NCBI GenBank assembly: GCA_035555795.1
Contig: DATMGE010000026.1
Coordinates: 17,437-81,436 of the forward strand
Reading direction: 5' to 3'
DNA length: 64,000 bases
From: RCIO01 sp035555795
GTDB taxonomy: Bacteria; Pseudomonadota; Alphaproteobacteria; Rhizobiales; Rhizobiaceae
Shown here: one piece after another, positions 1-9,283 of the stretch
How the letters are laid out: each line of letters opens with the position of its first letter
Numbering within the stretch: position 1 is the first letter of the stretch
Notes under the pieces: model-generated
Told to the model about the DNA's origin: nothing
Databases searched by the model: none
Seen by the model: the letters and a program-made list of their open reading frames with translations, nothing else
Position numbers and translations under genes: made by a program

Positions 1-430
1 CCATGACAAGCTGGCCGCGCTCCAGCGAGCGCTGCTGGCCATTGGGCGCCTTGGCGCCGGCCTCGCGGGCGGACGCGCGGCGCAGCACCGCGCGCACGCG
101 TTCCACCAGAAGGCGCTGCGAGAAGGGTTTGCGGATGAAATCGTCGGCGCCCATCTTCAGGCCGAAGAGTTCGTCGATCTCGTCGTCCTTGGAGGTGAGG
201 AAGATCACCGGCAGGTCCGTCTTCTGGCGCAGGCGCCGCAGCAGTTCCATGCCGTCCATGCGGGGCATCTTGATGTCGAGTATCGCCAGGTTCGGCGGCC
301 GGGCCGACAGGCCCTCCAGCGCCGATGCCCCGTCCGTATAGGTCTCGACGCGATAGCCCTCCGATTCCAAGGCGATGGAAACGGAGGTCAGGATGTTGCG
401 GTCGTCGTCGACCAGAGCGACTGTTGCCAT
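1..430 (-). CDS. chvI: Response regulator ChvI, 5' part (cut by window start)
   Basis: This is the DNA-binding response regulator of the ChvG-ChvI (ExoS-ChvI) two-component system, which in rhizobia controls envelope, acid response and host-interaction genes. Reading leftward from the ATG at 430, the protein opens with the receiver signature MATVALVDDDRN. It has paired acidic residues at 8-10, the phospho-accepting Asp at about residue 52 in LDIKMPRMDG, and the conserved FLTSKDDEIDE and RKPFSQRLL segments. About 143 residues are present, covering the receiver domain and linker; the OmpR-type winged helix lies outside the window. It is divergent from pckA, an arrangement well known in rhizobia. 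The receiver sequence is close to known ChvI, so the name is secure. Confidence 0.93.
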   Translation of the reverse strand, partial: MATVALVDDDRNILTSVSIALESEGYRVETYTDGASALEGLSARPPNLAILDIKMPRMDGMELLRRLRQKTDLPVIFLTSKDDEIDELFGLKMGADDFIRKPFSQRLLVERVRAVLRRASAREAGAKAPNGQQRSLERGQLVM

Positions 431-762
431 GTCAAGTTGCTCCCTCATGAGCCGGCGTCCCTTCCTGCTGAACGCAGGTATAGGCGGACAAATTAGGTAC
501 AAAATGTGGCAGGCAATTCCAAGCCCATCGATCAGCCAGCAGGCCCAGCCTGTTCAAACAATATGCAGGCTTCCAGTCTAGCGATGAATTAAACGATTTA
601 AAAGGAATTCAAAATTTTTAAATCGATTATTGATTTGAAATGGCTGGACTTTTCTGTTTCTGACCATGGCGCTCCGCTCCCCGGCCCACCAGATACGGTC
701 CTGGCGCTGGCCCGGCGCGGGAAATTTTTCGGTTCACTCACCTAATCAGTAATGGGGGGAGC
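431..762. other. Divergent chvI-pckA intergenic region, no gene
   Basis: These 332 bases hold no convincing reading frame. The left part is GC-rich, while about 570-650 is strongly AT-rich and contains the paired operator-like sites listed separately. Promoters for both chvI (leftward) and pckA (rightward) must lie here, but I cannot pick -35/-10 boxes with confidence. The pckA ATG is preceded by a purine-rich ribosome binding site of the form GGGGGGAGC. Confidence 0.7.
589..630. promoter_or_regulatory. Paired LacI-type operator-like sites upstream of pckA
   Basis: Two similar AT-rich elements, each with a central CG, lie about 30 bp apart centre to centre. They are TTAAACGATTTAA at 589-601 and TTAAATCGATTAT at 618-630. 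Seen together they also form a 10-bp inverted repeat, CGATTTAAAA (594-603) and TTTTAAATCG (616-625). A central CG in an AT-rich palindrome is typical of LacI/GalR-family operators, and pckA in Sinorhizobium is controlled by the LacI-family regulator PckR. Assigning these sites to PckR is inference; I do not recall its exact motif. Confidence 0.4.
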
Positions 763-2373
<1,611 letters not shown>

Positions 2374-2394
2374 AATCCGGCATAGCCGCTACTG

Positions 2395-2420
2395 AAAGGC
2401 CCGCTTCGGCGGGCCTTTTT
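2395..2420 (+). terminator. Rho-independent terminator of pckA
   Basis: The stem GGCCCGC / GCGGGCC closes over a TTCG tetraloop and is followed by a run of five T and then CTTTT. It starts about 22 bases after the pckA stop codon. This is a textbook intrinsic terminator. Confidence 0.85.
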
Positions 2421-2491
2421 CTTTTGCGGTGAACCGTCATTGTCTTTAGGCAATTGCGAGCGCAATCCGTTCGCACCTTGCGGGAACGCCG

Positions 2492-2929
2492 ATGGCTGAC
2501 GACACCATTTTCATCCGCGCCGGCGTGACGATCGTGCCCGGCGACATTGAGGAGCAGTTCATCCGCGCCGCAGGGCCGGGCGGGCAGAACGTCAACAAGG
2601 TGTCGACGGCGGTGCAGCTGCGCTTCAATGCGCGCGACGCCGCCGGCCTGCCCGACGATGTGCGGGCGCGCCTGCTGCGGCTGGCCGGCCAGCGCGCCAC
2701 CAAGGATGGCGTCATCGTCATCGAGGCGAACCGCTTCCGCACCCAGGAGCGCAACCGCGACGATGCGAGGCAAAGGCTCGTTGCGCTGGTCGCCAAGGCA
2801 GCCGAGCCGCCACCGCCGCCGCGCAAGAAGACGAAGCCGTCAAAGGGTGCGGTGGAGCGCCGCCTGAAGGCCAAATCGGGCCGTTCGACGATCAAGAAGA
2901 TGCGCGGACGCGTCGCGCAGGACAGTTGA
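2492..2929 (+). CDS. arfB: Alternative ribosome-rescue factor ArfB (peptidyl-tRNA hydrolase)
   Basis: ArfB (YaeJ) enters ribosomes stalled at the 3' end of mRNAs lacking stop codons and hydrolyses the peptidyl-tRNA. The 145-residue protein has the GGQ catalytic motif at residues 30-32 (GPGGQNVNKVST) and the family's short globular domain. Its Lys/Arg-rich tail (residues ~110-145, with KKTKPSK and RRLKAKSGR) is the part that reads the empty mRNA channel. It lacks the codon-recognition domains of RF1/RF2, which rules out a true release factor. It sits alone between pckA and the LysM gene. Confidence 0.92.
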   Translation: MADDTIFIRAGVTIVPGDIEEQFIRAAGPGGQNVNKVSTAVQLRFNARDAAGLPDDVRARLLRLAGQRATKDGVIVIEANRFRTQERNRDDARQRLVALVAKAAEPPPPPRKKTKPSKGAVERRLKAKSGRSTIKKMRGRVAQDS

Positions 2930-3053
2930 ACACCCACTTCTAACCCGCACGGACCGGCCGATCCGGCGTCCTTTCGCGGGCAGGTGCAAAAGCGTTCTTC
3001 CAAATATCGCCCAGCAATGCCAATCTCCCGCACTGAGTTCCAAGGAGACGACG

Positions 3054-3512
3054 ATGGGCATTTTCGATTTCGTGAAATCAGTGGGCAAGAAGCTCGGCAT
3101 TGGCGACGACGACGAAACCGCGCCGGATGCGGCCACGGTCAAGAAGGATCTGGACTCCTACGACCTCGGCACGAAGGACGTGCAGGTGGAGATCGTTGGC
3201 GACAAGGCGGTGCTGAAGGGGACCGTGAGCGACCAGTCGGCTTTCGAAAAAGCGGTCATCGCCGTCGGCAACACGCTGGGCGTCGGCAAGGTCGAGGCTG
3301 GCGAGCTCAAGGTGGAATCCGCACCAGCGGCCGCCGCGCCGGTATTCTACACCGTCAAGAAAGGCGACAATCTCTGGAAGATCGCCGAGGCCCAGTACGG
3401 AAAGGGCAAGGGCGCCAAGCACACCGTCATCTTCGAGGCCAACAAGCCGATGCTGACCCATCCCGACAAGATCTATCCGGGACAGGTGCTGCGCATCCCG
3501 CCACTCGACTGA
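3054..3512 (+). CDS. lysM: BON and LysM domain protein (Kbp/YgaU family)
   Basis: A 152-residue protein with a BON domain (about residues 30-95) followed by a LysM domain (about 98-150, starting FYTVKKGDNLWKIAE and ending YPGQVLRIPPLD). The whole length resembles E. coli YgaU/Kbp, a K+-binding protein linked to salt and envelope stress, including the MGIFDFVK start. There is no signal peptide, as in Kbp. The start at 3054 follows a strong AAGGAGA site at 3042-3048. The K+ role is known for the family and only inferred here. Confidence 0.9.
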   Translation: MGIFDFVKSVGKKLGIGDDDETAPDAATVKKDLDSYDLGTKDVQVEIVGDKAVLKGTVSDQSAFEKAVIAVGNTLGVGKVEAGELKVESAPAAAAPVFYTVKKGDNLWKIAEAQYGKGKGAKHTVIFEANKPMLTHPDKIYPGQVLRIPPLD

Positions 3513-3534
3513 GGCGAGCGAACAAAACTTTTGG

Positions 3535-3557
3535 AACGGCGGCCGCGTGCCGCCGTT
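3535..3557 (+). terminator. Hairpin downstream of the LysM gene
   Basis: A 9-bp perfect inverted repeat, AACGGCGGC (3535-3543) and GCCGCCGTT (3549-3557), lies between the LysM gene stop and the alkB start. Only a weak T-rich tail (TTTCCGTTT) follows, so termination is plausible but may be inefficient. Confidence 0.5.
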
Positions 3558-3583
3558 TCCGTTTCAGGAACAGGTCGATTCGC

Positions 3584-4201
3584 ATGTTGAGCTTGCCGCC
3601 CGGCATCCGGCACATTCCCTTCTATCTCGATGCGGCCGCGCAGGACGCCCTGCTGGCCGATATCCGCGCGGTGGTCGCGGCAGCGCCGCTCTATACGCCG
3701 GCCATGCCGCGCACCGGCAAGGAGATGAGCGTGCGCATGACCAATTGCGGCCCGCTCGGCTGGGTGACCGACCGCGAGCGCGGCTATCGCTATCAGGCAA
3801 CCCATCCGGCAACCGGCGCGCCATGGCCGGCGATCCCCGATGCCCTTCTGGCGATCTGGGAGCGTTTCGCGGACTATCCGCACCCGCCGGAAGCCTGCCT
3901 CGTCAATTTCTACGATGCCGGGGCGAAGATGGGCCTGCACCAGGACCGCGACGAGACCGATTTCGACGCGCCGGTGGTATCGGTCTCGCTCGGCGACGCC
4001 TGCCTGTTCCGCGTCGGCGGCACCCAGCGCCGCGATCCGACCCTGTCGTTCCGCCTGGAAAGCGGCGATGTGGTGGTGCTGGGCGGAGAATCGCGGCTCG
4101 CCTTCCACGGCGTCGACCGGATCTATCCCGGCTCCTCGCCGCTGCTGAAGAATGGCGGCCGGATCAACCTGACGCTGCGGCGGGTGACAAAGCTTTCTTA
4201 A
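3584..4201 (+). CDS. alkB: AlkB-family Fe(II)/2-oxoglutarate DNA repair dioxygenase
   Basis: AlkB removes methyl groups from 1-methyladenine and 3-methylcytosine in DNA or RNA by oxidation, using Fe(II), O2 and 2-oxoglutarate. The 205-residue protein has the iron ligands His119 and Asp121 (LHQDRDE) and His175 (AFHGVDRIYPG). The 2-oxoglutarate-binding arginines follow near residues 193-200 (GGRINLTLRR). Length and the NFYDAGAKMGLHQD block fit the E. coli-like AlkB clade. The frame stays open upstream, but the ATG at 3584 is where homology begins. No ada-type regulator is nearby. Confidence 0.93.
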   Translation: MLSLPPGIRHIPFYLDAAAQDALLADIRAVVAAAPLYTPAMPRTGKEMSVRMTNCGPLGWVTDRERGYRYQATHPATGAPWPAIPDALLAIWERFADYPHPPEACLVNFYDAGAKMGLHQDRDETDFDAPVVSVSLGDACLFRVGGTQRRDPTLSFRLESGDVVVLGGESRLAFHGVDRIYPGSSPLLKNGGRINLTLRRVTKLS

Positions 4202-4236
4202 ATCTTCAGGCCCATTGTCGCTGCGTGGGTGGGGCC

Positions 4237-5460
4237 ATGCCGACAACATCTTATCTTTCGCCATTTCAGAAGCGGCTGGCGCTCGTTATCGGGCTTGCGA
4301 CGATCGGTGTCGGCATCTGGCTGCAATTCCAGCTCTGGCAGCTCGATGCGCTCGGCGTCTCGATCAAGGGCGAGCGTCTTCCCTACTGGGACTTCACCAA
4401 CCTCTGGTCCGGCTCGCGGATGGTGCTGGAAGGGCATGCCCGGCTGCTGTTCGATCCGGATGCCTATCGGGCGCAGATCGACCATTATTTCAATGTAATC
4501 CTTCCGGACCAGGAGTGGAGCTATCCGCCCGGCATCCTGCTGATCGGCGTGCCGCTGGCGCTGCTGCCCATCTGGGCCGCCTTCCTCGTCTGGTCGCTGG
4601 GCACGGTGGCGCTCTGGCATCTGGCGATCCGGCCGTTCAATCTGCCTGCCATCGCGCATCTGTTCGTCCTGCTCAGCCCGGCGATCTGGTCGAACCAGAT
4701 GTTCGGGCAGAACGGCGCACTGACCGCGGCGCTGCTGATCGCCGGCCTCTATCACGCGCCGGCGCGGCCGATCCTTGCAGGCTTCCTGATCGGCGCACTG
4801 ACCATCAAGCCTCATCTCGGGATCCTGATCCCCTTCTGCCTGCTTGCCAGCCGCAACTGGACCGCCTTCGCCAGTGCGGCGGCCACGGCGCTCGGCATGG
4901 CCGGGCTGACGGGGATGCTGTTCGGATTCGATGTCTGGTCGGGCTTCCTGACGGAAACGCGCGCATTGATGACCCTGATCATGGAAGCGCCTTATCCGCA
5001 GGCCTATCACACGCATATGGCGACATTCTTCGTGCTGCTGCGCTCGCTGGGGGCCGGCCTCGAACTCGCCTATGCCATGCAGGCCTGCGTGACGGTGCTC
5101 GCCATCGTGGCGGCCGCCATGCTCTGGCTGCCGCAGAATGCGATGGACCATCGCTCGCGCGTGGCCCTGACCGGCGTGCTGGTGATCATCGCCACGCCCT
5201 ACGGCTACACGCACGACACCGCGCCGCTCTATCTCGCCATAGTATGGTTCCTGCTGCGCGATCCCGATCCGCGTATTTCCGTCTACGCCGCCGCCTGGCT
5301 CTTCGCCCTGCTATTCCCGGCAGCTCATGGGGTGGGGATCGCCATCGGCGTCCTGGGACCGCTGGTGCTGGCGGTCTTTCTCTACAGCCGCTTCGGACCG
5401 CTCAGAGCCGACACGGGAGAAGCCTACAACCGTCTCAGCGCCACTTCATCAACGAAGTGA
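4237..5460 (+). CDS. Integral membrane glycosyltransferase, GT87 family (DUF2029)
   Basis: A 407-residue polytopic membrane protein with about nine to ten hydrophobic segments. It has the features of GT87/DUF2029 polyprenol-phosphate-dependent mannosyltransferases: an early periplasmic acidic motif (PYWDFTNLWSG, residues ~48-58), the WSYPPGILL block, and the conserved QNGALTAALL and LTIKPHLGIL segments. Such enzymes transfer mannose from a lipid carrier onto envelope glycans or lipids. The actual acceptor here is unknown. The 3' end overlaps the convergent coaA gene by 37 bases. The start at 4237 is chosen because the hydrophobic N-terminus begins just after it. Confidence 0.8.
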   Translation: MPTTSYLSPFQKRLALVIGLATIGVGIWLQFQLWQLDALGVSIKGERLPYWDFTNLWSGSRMVLEGHARLLFDPDAYRAQIDHYFNVILPDQEWSYPPGILLIGVPLALLPIWAAFLVWSLGTVALWHLAIRPFNLPAIAHLFVLLSPAIWSNQMFGQNGALTAALLIAGLYHAPARPILAGFLIGALTIKPHLGILIPFCLLASRNWTAFASAAATALGMAGLTGMLFGFDVWSGFLTETRALMTLIMEAPYPQAYHTHMATFFVLLRSLGAGLELAYAMQACVTVLAIVAAAMLWLPQNAMDHRSRVALTGVLVIIATPYGYTHDTAPLYLAIVWFLLRDPDPRISVYAAAWLFALLFPAAHGVGIAIGVLGPLVLAVFLYSRFGPLRADTGEAYNRLSATSSTK

Positions 5461-6383
5461 TTCTCGCCTTTGCGCAGGATGAGGTCGGCGCGGGGGCGCG
5501 TGGGCAGGATGTTCTCGCGCAGGTTCTTCAGGTTGATATTGTTCCACAGCCCCTCGGCGATGGCCTCGGCGGCGTCGGGCGACAATTGCGAATAGCGGTG
5601 GAAGAACGAGGCCTCGTCGCGGAAGGCCGTCTCGCGCAGCCGCATGAAGCGCGTGATGTACCAGTGATGGATCAACTCCGAAGGCGCATCGATATAGATC
5701 GAGAAATCGAAGAAATCCGACAGGAAGGGCACGAACTTGCCGTCCCTCGGCAGGTCGCGGGTCTGCAGGACGTTGAGGCCCTCGAAGATGAGGATGTCCG
5801 GCCGGTCGATGCTGATGAACTCGCCCGGCGTCACGTCATAGGTCAGGTGCGAATAGACCGGCGCGGTGACATGCCGCTGGCCGGACTTGATGCCCGACAG
5901 GAAACGCAGCAGGGCGCCGACATCGTAGCTGTCGGGAAAGCCCTTGCGGTCCATCAGGTTCTGCGCGCGCAGGATCTCGTTCGGATAGAGGAAGCCGTCG
6001 GTAGTGACCAGGTCGACCTTGGGGCTGGAGGGCCAGCGCTTCAGCAATTCCTGCAGGATGCGCGCGGTCGTGGACTTGCCGACCGCCACCGAGCCGGCAA
6101 TGCCGATGATGAACGGCGTCTTGGCCGCGCTTTCGCCGTTGAAAAAGGCCTGTCGGCGGCGAAACAGAAGCTGCGTCGTCTCCACATGCGCCGAAAGCAG
6201 CCGCGAGAGCGAAAGATAGATCCGCCGCACCTCGCCAAGATCGATCGGTTCGTAGATCGATGAGAGGCGCTGCAGTTCGTCCTCGGTCAGGGTCAGCGGC
6301 GTATCAGTGCCGAACTTCGCCCATTGCTCCGCCTTGAAGAAGCGGTAGGGCGAATATTTCTCTGTCGCGACGAGTTGGTCCAA
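5424..6383 (-). CDS. coaA: Type I pantothenate kinase
   Basis: CoaA phosphorylates pantothenate, the first and usually rate-limiting step of coenzyme A synthesis. The protein (319 residues from the chosen start) carries the P-loop GIAGSVAVGKSTTAR near residue 100, the VTTDGFLYPN motif and the LIFEGLNVLQ block, all standard for the bacterial type I family. I chose the TTG at 6383 because a GCGGAG ribosome binding site sits 7 bases upstream and family homology begins within a few codons. It is the last gene of the his operon, 16 bases after hisE. Its 3' end overlaps the convergent glycosyltransferase gene. Confidence 0.93.
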   Translation of the reverse strand: MDQLVATEKYSPYRFFKAEQWAKFGTDTPLTLTEDELQRLSSIYEPIDLGEVRRIYLSLSRLLSAHVETTQLLFRRRQAFFNGESAAKTPFIIGIAGSVAVGKSTTARILQELLKRWPSSPKVDLVTTDGFLYPNEILRAQNLMDRKGFPDSYDVGALLRFLSGIKSGQRHVTAPVYSHLTYDVTPGEFISIDRPDILIFEGLNVLQTRDLPRDGKFVPFLSDFFDFSIYIDAPSELIHHWYITRFMRLRETAFRDEASFFHRYSQLSPDAAEAIAEGLWNNINLKNLRENILPTRPRADLILRKGENHFVDEVALRRL

Positions 6384-6399
6384 CTGGCAGCTCCGCCGT

Positions 6400-6729
6400 T
6401 CAGCCCTGTGCCCTTGCCGCCTTTTCGGCAATGCCCGACTGCGCCGTTCGACGCTGCAATTCGTCGAGCACTTCCGAAAGGGGAATGCCGGCAATCGCCA
6501 GCACGACCAGCCAGTGATAGAGGAGGTCGGCACTTTCCGCGACGAGGGCCGACCGGTCGCCGGACACAGCGGCGATGACGGTTTCCACCGCTTCCTCGCC
6601 GAGCTTCTTGGCCGCCTTCTCCTGCCCTGCCGCAAAAAGCTTCGCGGTCCATGAAGCTGCATCGCCCGACCGCGCCCGCGAGGCGACGATCTGCTCGAGG
6701 TCGGCAAGTGTGAATTCTGTCTTCGCCAT
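6400..6729 (-). CDS. hisE: Phosphoribosyl-ATP diphosphatase
   Basis: HisE hydrolyses phosphoribosyl-ATP to phosphoribosyl-AMP, the second step of histidine synthesis. The 109-residue protein has the MazG-like all-alpha fold with the metal-binding KKLGEEAVETVIAA helix and the ESADLLYHWLVVL helix, which supply the acidic residues. Length is normal for a stand-alone HisE. The frame is open further upstream, but the ATG at 6729 (MAKTEFTLADLE) gives the usual N-terminus. It lies between hisF (68 bp away) and coaA in a single minus-strand operon. hisI is not in this window. Confidence 0.95.
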   Translation of the reverse strand: MAKTEFTLADLEQIVASRARSGDAASWTAKLFAAGQEKAAKKLGEEAVETVIAAVSGDRSALVAESADLLYHWLVVLAIAGIPLSEVLDELQRRTAQSGIAEKAARAQG

Positions 6730-6797
6730 TCGGCTTTCCCTTGCCGCGAACCGGTCCGATGCCCGTTGCACCAAGCCGGCTTGCATCTCGGAACCTG

Positions 6798-7586
6798 TCA
6801 AGCCAATGCGGGGTCGAGGCGCATGGCCAGCCCTGCCTTTGCCATATGCGCCTTGGCTTGCGCAATCGTATAGGTGCCGAAATGGAAGATGGAGGCGGCC
6901 AGAACCGCCGTCGCATGGCCGTCGCGAATGCCCGCGACCATGTGATCGAGATTGCCGACGCCGCCGGAAGCGATGACCGGCGCCCGCACCGCATCGGCCA
7001 CCGCGCGGGTCAGCGCGATGTCGTAGCCGGCCTTGGTGCCGTCGCGGTCCATCGAGGTGAGCAGGATCTCACCGGCGCCGAGATCGACCACCTTGCGGGC
7101 GAAATCGACCGCATCGATTCCGGTGGGCTGGCGGCCGCCATGGGTGAAGATCTCCCAGCGGTCCGCCTCGCCGGCGGCGGACACTTTCTTGGCGTCGATG
7201 GCAACGACGATGCACTGATTGCCGAACTTGTCGGCGGCTTCGGCGACGAAATCGGGATTCTTCACCGCCGCGGTGTTGATGGACACCTTGTCGGCGCCGG
7301 CGAGCAGCAGCTTGCGGATGTCGCCCACAGCGCGCACCCCGCCGCCGACGGTGAGCGGCATGAAGCAGTGCTCGGCGGTGCGCGCCACCACGTCGAAAAT
7401 GGTTTCGCGATTGTCCGAGGACGCGGTGATGTCGAGGAAGCAGAGCTCGTCGGCGCCTGCCGCGTCATAGGCGCGGGCGGCTTCCACCGGGTCGCCGGCA
7501 TCGATCAGGTCGACGAAGTTGACGCCCTTGACGACGCGGCCGTCCTTGACGTCGAGACAGGGGATGACACGAGCCTTGAGGGTCAT
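6798..7586 (-). CDS. hisF: Imidazole glycerol phosphate synthase, cyclase subunit
   Basis: HisF is the (beta/alpha)8-barrel cyclase that uses ammonia from HisH to turn PRFAR into imidazole glycerol phosphate and AICAR. The 262-residue protein begins MTLKARVIPCLDVKDGR, with the catalytic Asp in the LDVKDGR motif. It has the second-half phosphate-binding signatures VIASGGVGNLDHM and SMDRDGTKAGYD, the latter containing the second catalytic Asp. Its start overlaps the hisA stop by 4 bases, implying translational coupling. Confidence 0.97.
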   Translation of the reverse strand: MTLKARVIPCLDVKDGRVVKGVNFVDLIDAGDPVEAARAYDAAGADELCFLDITASSDNRETIFDVVARTAEHCFMPLTVGGGVRAVGDIRKLLLAGADKVSINTAAVKNPDFVAEAADKFGNQCIVVAIDAKKVSAAGEADRWEIFTHGGRQPTGIDAVDFARKVVDLGAGEILLTSMDRDGTKAGYDIALTRAVADAVRAPVIASGGVGNLDHMVAGIRDGHATAVLAASIFHFGTYTIAQAKAHMAKAGLAMRLDPALA

Positions 7587-8326
7587 GCCGGCTGCACCTT
7601 CGCCTTGCGCAGGATATCCAGCGCTTCCGTGGGATCGATGCGGCCGTCATAAAGCGCGCGTCCGGAAATCGCGCCTTCCAGCTTGCGCGCATCGGATTGC
7701 GTCATGCGTCTGATATCGTCAAGCGAAGCGAGCCCGCCCGAGGCGATGACGGGGATCGACACGGCGTCGGCCAACGCGATGGTCCCTTCCCAGTTGATGC
7801 CGGCGAGCACGCCGTCGCGGTCGATATCGGTGTAGATGATGGCCGCCACGCCTGCGCCCTCGAATTTTTTCGCCAGCTCGATCGCGCCGAGCGACGACGC
7901 TTCCGCCCAGCCCTCGACAGCAACCTTGCCGCCGCGCGCGTCGATGCCGACCGCGATGCGCCCCGGAAACGACTTGCATGCCTGCCGGACAAGCTCGGGA
8001 TCGCGCACGGCCACGGTGCCGAGGATCACGCGCGCCAGCCCCTTCGCCAGCCATGCCTCGATATGGGCCATGCTGCGGATGCCGCCGCCGAGCTGCACCG
8101 GATTCTTCGTCGCCTTGAGGATCGCCTCGACGGCATCGCCATTGCGGCTCTCGCCAGCGAAGGCACCGTCGAGGTCAACCACATGCAGCCACTCAAAACC
8201 CTGCGCCTCGAAGGCGCGCGCCTGGGCGGCGGGGTCTTCATTGTAGACCGTCGCGCTCGCCATCTCGCCCAGCTTGAGGCGCACGCACTGGCCGTTCTTG
8301 AGGTCGATGGCTGGGAAAAGGATCAT
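7583..8326 (-). CDS. hisA: Phosphoribosylformimino-5-aminoimidazole carboxamide ribotide isomerase
   Basis: HisA opens the ProFAR aminoaldose to the PRFAR ketose by an Amadori rearrangement, just before the HisFH step. The 247-residue half-barrel repeat protein begins MILFPAIDLKNGQCVRL, with the catalytic Asp in AIDLKNG. It has the second catalytic Asp region in IYTDIDRDGVLAG and the phosphate site VIASGGLASLDD. Its ATG overlaps the stop of the upstream DUF1330 gene (TGATG arrangement), and its own stop overlaps hisF. Confidence 0.97.
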   Translation of the reverse strand: MILFPAIDLKNGQCVRLKLGEMASATVYNEDPAAQARAFEAQGFEWLHVVDLDGAFAGESRNGDAVEAILKATKNPVQLGGGIRSMAHIEAWLAKGLARVILGTVAVRDPELVRQACKSFPGRIAVGIDARGGKVAVEGWAEASSLGAIELAKKFEGAGVAAIIYTDIDRDGVLAGINWEGTIALADAVSIPVIASGGLASLDDIRRMTQSDARKLEGAISGRALYDGRIDPTEALDILRKAKVQPA

Positions 8327-8622
8327 CAGGGGCCCTCGACGATGGCGAAATGCGCGGTGGAGCAGCTACGCCGCAGCTTGAGCGCCGCCTGATATTCCGG
8401 CGAATCGTAGCAGGCCAGCGCCGTCGCATAGGAATCGAATTCGATCACGACATGGCGGTCGGCAGCGAAACCTTCGGGGCTGGACGCCTGCCCGCCGCGC
8501 ACCAGGAACCGCGCACCATATTTGTCGAAGGCCGCCTTGTTGGCCGCGACGTAGTCCGGATAGCGCTCCGGGTCGGTGATCGACACCATGGCGATCCAGT
8601 AGCCCTTCTTCGTGCCGCTCAT
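8326..8622 (-). CDS. DUF1330 domain protein in the his operon
   Basis: A 98-residue protein of the DUF1330 family, small dimeric alpha/beta (ferredoxin-like) proteins of unknown function. Family features visible are the GYWIAMVSITDPERYPDY start, the FLVRGG motif, the VVIEFDSYATALACYDSPEYQ helix-containing block and a conserved terminal strand. It overlaps hisA by one base and starts 10 bases after hisH, so it is co-transcribed with the histidine genes. No enzymatic role in histidine synthesis is known for it. Confidence 0.88.
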   Translation of the reverse strand: MSGTKKGYWIAMVSITDPERYPDYVAANKAAFDKYGARFLVRGGQASSPEGFAADRHVVIEFDSYATALACYDSPEYQAALKLRRSCSTAHFAIVEGP

Positions 8623-8632
8623 GCCCGTCTCC

Positions 8633-9283
8633 TCATGGCTTCCACCGCAGGAAGTTGGCGATCAGCGCCAGGCCGAGCACCTGGCTCTTCTCGGGATGGA
8701 ACTGTGTGCCGGCCATGTTGTCGCGCGCGACCGCTGCGGTGACGGGGCCGCCATAGTCGGTGGTCGCCAGCACCTCGTCGGGGTTGGTCGCGGCCAGATG
8801 GTAGGAATGCACGAAATAGGCGTGCAGCCCGTCATCGCCGGTCGGTATGCCCTTGAACAGCGGGTGCGGATGTTTCACGTGAATCGTGTTCCAGCCGATC
8901 TGCGGGATCTTCAATGCCGGATCGGAGGGCGTCATCTCGACCACGTCGCCGGCGATCCAGCCGAGGCCCTGCGTGACGGTCTTTTCCATTCCCCGCGCAG
9001 ACATCAATTGCATGCCCACGCAGATGCCGAGGAAGGGCCGGCCGGCGTGGACGACCGCATCGTCGATAGCGGCGCGCATGCCGGGCACAGCCGCGAGGCC
9101 GGCGGCGCAGTCGGCATAGGCGCCGACGCCCGGCAGGACCACGCGGTCGGCGGAGCGTACCCGTTCGGCATCCGCGGTGAGGTCGATCTCGGCCGCGATG
9201 CCGGCTTCGCGCGCCGCGCGTTCGAACGCCTTCGTCGCAGAGCGCAGGTTGCCGGAGCCATAATCGATGATCGCCACGCGCAT
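8633..9283 (-). CDS. hisH: Imidazole glycerol phosphate synthase, glutamine amidotransferase subunit
   Basis: HisH hydrolyses glutamine and channels ammonia to HisF. The 216-residue class I amidotransferase starts MRVAIIDYGSGNLRS. It has the nucleophile elbow with its cysteine in PFLGICVGMQLM, and the His-Glu pair in GTQFHPEKSQ, so the catalytic triad is complete. The start overlaps the DUF2628 stop by one base. A parS-like palindrome lies inside the coding sequence at 8871-8886. Confidence 0.97.
   Translation of the reverse strand: MRVAIIDYGSGNLRSATKAFERAAREAGIAAEIDLTADAERVRSADRVVLPGVGAYADCAAGLAAVPGMRAAIDDAVVHAGRPFLGICVGMQLMSARGMEKTVTQGLGWIAGDVVEMTPSDPALKIPQIGWNTIHVKHPHPLFKGIPTGDDGLHAYFVHSYHLAATNPDEVLATTDYGGPVTAAVARDNMAGTQFHPEKSQVLGLALIANFLRWKP
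8871..8886. promoter_or_regulatory. parS-like site inside hisH
   Basis: TGTTTCACGTGAATCG matches the bacterial parS consensus TGTTTCACGTGAAACA at 14 of 16 positions and keeps the central TTTCACGTGAA core. It lies about 13 kb to the left of the presumed origin, on the opposite side from parAB. ParB binding here is inferred from the match. Confidence 0.5.
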
